Shown: in pieces, positions 62,877 through 64,000 of the stretch
How positions within the stretch are numbered: position 1 is the stretch's first letter
Layout: each line of letters begins with the position of its first letter
From: Spongilla lacustris
Lineage: Eukaryota; Porifera; Demospongiae; Spongillida; Spongillidae
DNA length: 64,000 nucleotides
Assembly (NCBI GenBank): GCA_949361645.1
Contig: OX442417.1
Coordinates: forward strand, 16,091,427-16,155,426
Direction: 5' to 3'
Translations under genes and position numbers: made by a program
The notes under the pieces: model-generated
The model's database searches: none
Told to the model about the DNA's origin: nothing
The model's input: only the letters and a program-made list of their open reading frames with translations

Positions 62877-64000
62877 TCATTTCAGTGCCCATCCTGGTAT
62901 ATGACCATTTGAGTTGTCTGGTGCTGTCCTTGTTGATAGCACGCCCTCTATTCTGTGCACCTGCTGTCGCTTGGCCTGTGGAGATTTCTTTTCAAGGAGG
63001 TATTTATCAATTCCGTGAAACATTCGTGTTACACATTCCGATCGCCAAGGCAAAGGGTGAACTATAATGGTATCACCATCATCACAACTCTCTTCTGATG
63101 ACATCAAAACATTTTGCATCACTTGCACCCACTTATCTCTTTTTTCTTTTGTTACTTTTGGATTTTTCATCAATGCAACTTCTCGCTGTTTGCGTTTCTA
63201 ATAATAGATTTTACCACAATCATGCATGCATATGGTCAGCCAAATCTAGACCTACCCGCACAATTCTTTCATATCTTCGACACAAAATCTTCCTTTGTTC
63301 TGACTTCCCTCGTCGTTTAAGTGACTCCTGCTGGCTTTTAGTCCTGTAAAACCTATACGCAGCTGCTATCATGGATGACATTAAAGTGACAAATTTACAC
63401 ATACATGCACATTTAATTATAAATTTATATACCTTTGATATCAGAAATCTCAAATGATGGATTGTTGCACTTTATTTCTTTAACCAATTTATCCACAACA
63501 GCCACATTTTCAGGGGAGGTGAAGGTAGATCTAAAGATAATACAGATGCATGTTGTAAATAAGCAAGCCCTTGAATATGTGATAATGATTTACCCCAATG
63601 AGAATGACCATCCAGAGAAGTTCTCTTTGTCTTGCAACAGAGTACAATATATCTTTCGCAATTCATGCTAAGTAACCGTGCACATAACATACAAAATACA
63701 TGTATGTACATACATATACCTTCACTAGTAACGGTGTCGAGCTTCATTTCTTAGTGCCACTATCGCTAGAGCTTGCATTTGATGAAGATGACGGCGTGAG
63801 AATACTATATAAAATTGACCGCGTTTATACAACGAGCTTTAGTGCATCATTTGCATTTACCGTTCCGATAATTCTTTGATAGTTTTCTCGTTTTTCTCTA
63901 CTTTCTCCATAAGCAGCTGCAAGATTTTCTCGGTCGCTGTGGGTTCCTCATGATCAGCGGCAACAGTACCATTAATTCGCTCTTGCTCCGCAACTTGGCC
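62877..64000 (-). pseudogene. Exons of a basic, multicopy-type protein; possibly broken
   Basis: Minus-strand exons with matching phases: 63433-63530 (FTSPENVAVVDKLVKEIKCN), 63256-63362 (AYRFYRTKSQQESLKRRGKS and on), 62877-63197 (VTKEKRDKWVQVMQ, MSSEESCDDGDTIIVHPLPW, then GWALK and TGA). The MSSEES...PLPWRS layout recalls a family found in many copies in cnidarian and sponge genomes, often near transposons; its function is unknown to me. Upstream, 63861-64000 encodes an acidic, coiled-coil-like piece (EKILQLLMEKVEKNEKTIKE) that splices to about 63724-63800, but that reading meets a TGA and does not join 63530 in phase. So the gene is either broken or has a different exon order. It runs off the right edge. 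Confidence 0.5.

Overview
The window is eukaryotic, animal-type DNA. It has multi-exon genes with GT-AG introns, one nuclear tRNA-Asp gene, abundant microsatellites and minisatellites, long poly-C/poly-G tracts, and decayed retroelements and MITE-like elements. Domain content (death-fold CARD modules, a kelch-Roc-COR-CARD protein, COP9 signalosome subunit 2) and overuse of the tacatgta word suggest an early-branching marine metazoan, most likely a sponge. That assignment is inference; no species can be named from the sequence alone.

Layout. 1-2.9 kb: patchwork of decayed retroelement coding sequence (minus strand). 3.3-9.3 kb: exon-like pieces of an unrecognised plus-strand gene, a repeated module with CT- and GT-rich tracts, and a 466-bp MITE. 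9.3-13.1 kb: large minisatellite, then little recognisable. 13.2 kb: intact tRNA-Asp(GTC). 14.6-16.4 kb: a complete small minus-strand gene for a secreted protein with two hevein-type chitin-binding domains. 16.4-19.7 kb: minisatellites and no clear gene. 19.8-20.7 kb: retroelement 3' pol remnant. 

20.9-47.0 kb is dominated by a segmental duplication (copy A 20941-31065, copy B 32198-47038), with a third, more damaged partial copy C at about 48.0-52.6 kb. Each unit carries COPS2 (CSN2) exons on the minus strand and, on the plus strand, a gene for a kelch-Roc(GTPase)-COR-CARD protein with an NRF-1-like promoter site and a 5' UTR leader exon. Copy A of the kelch gene is fully open (predicted 1067 aa). 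Copy B has a 5-nt frameshift, and a 4.8-kb TIR-bounded insertion separates its promoter motif from its leader exon. Copy C keeps only the kelch exons. Both COPS2 copies are broken in different, complementary places. The 4.8-kb insertion contains an assembly gap, a kilobase of (CCCT)n, and exon-like pieces of other genes.

54.1-57.8 kb: an intact three-exon gene for a 476-aa protein with an N-terminal CARD and an unfamiliar C-terminal region. 59.4-61.6 kb: a satellite array of about 14 units of 150-165 bp, each carrying a poly-C tract. 61.7-64.0 kb: exons of a basic, repeat-family-like protein on the minus strand.

The most interesting content is the locus of amplifying and decaying kelch-Roc-COR-CARD genes about 25 kb from a separate CARD gene, which resembles a birth-and-death cluster of innate-immunity or cell-death signalling genes. 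Two long hairpins in its first intron (one identical between copies) and the hevein-domain gene come next.
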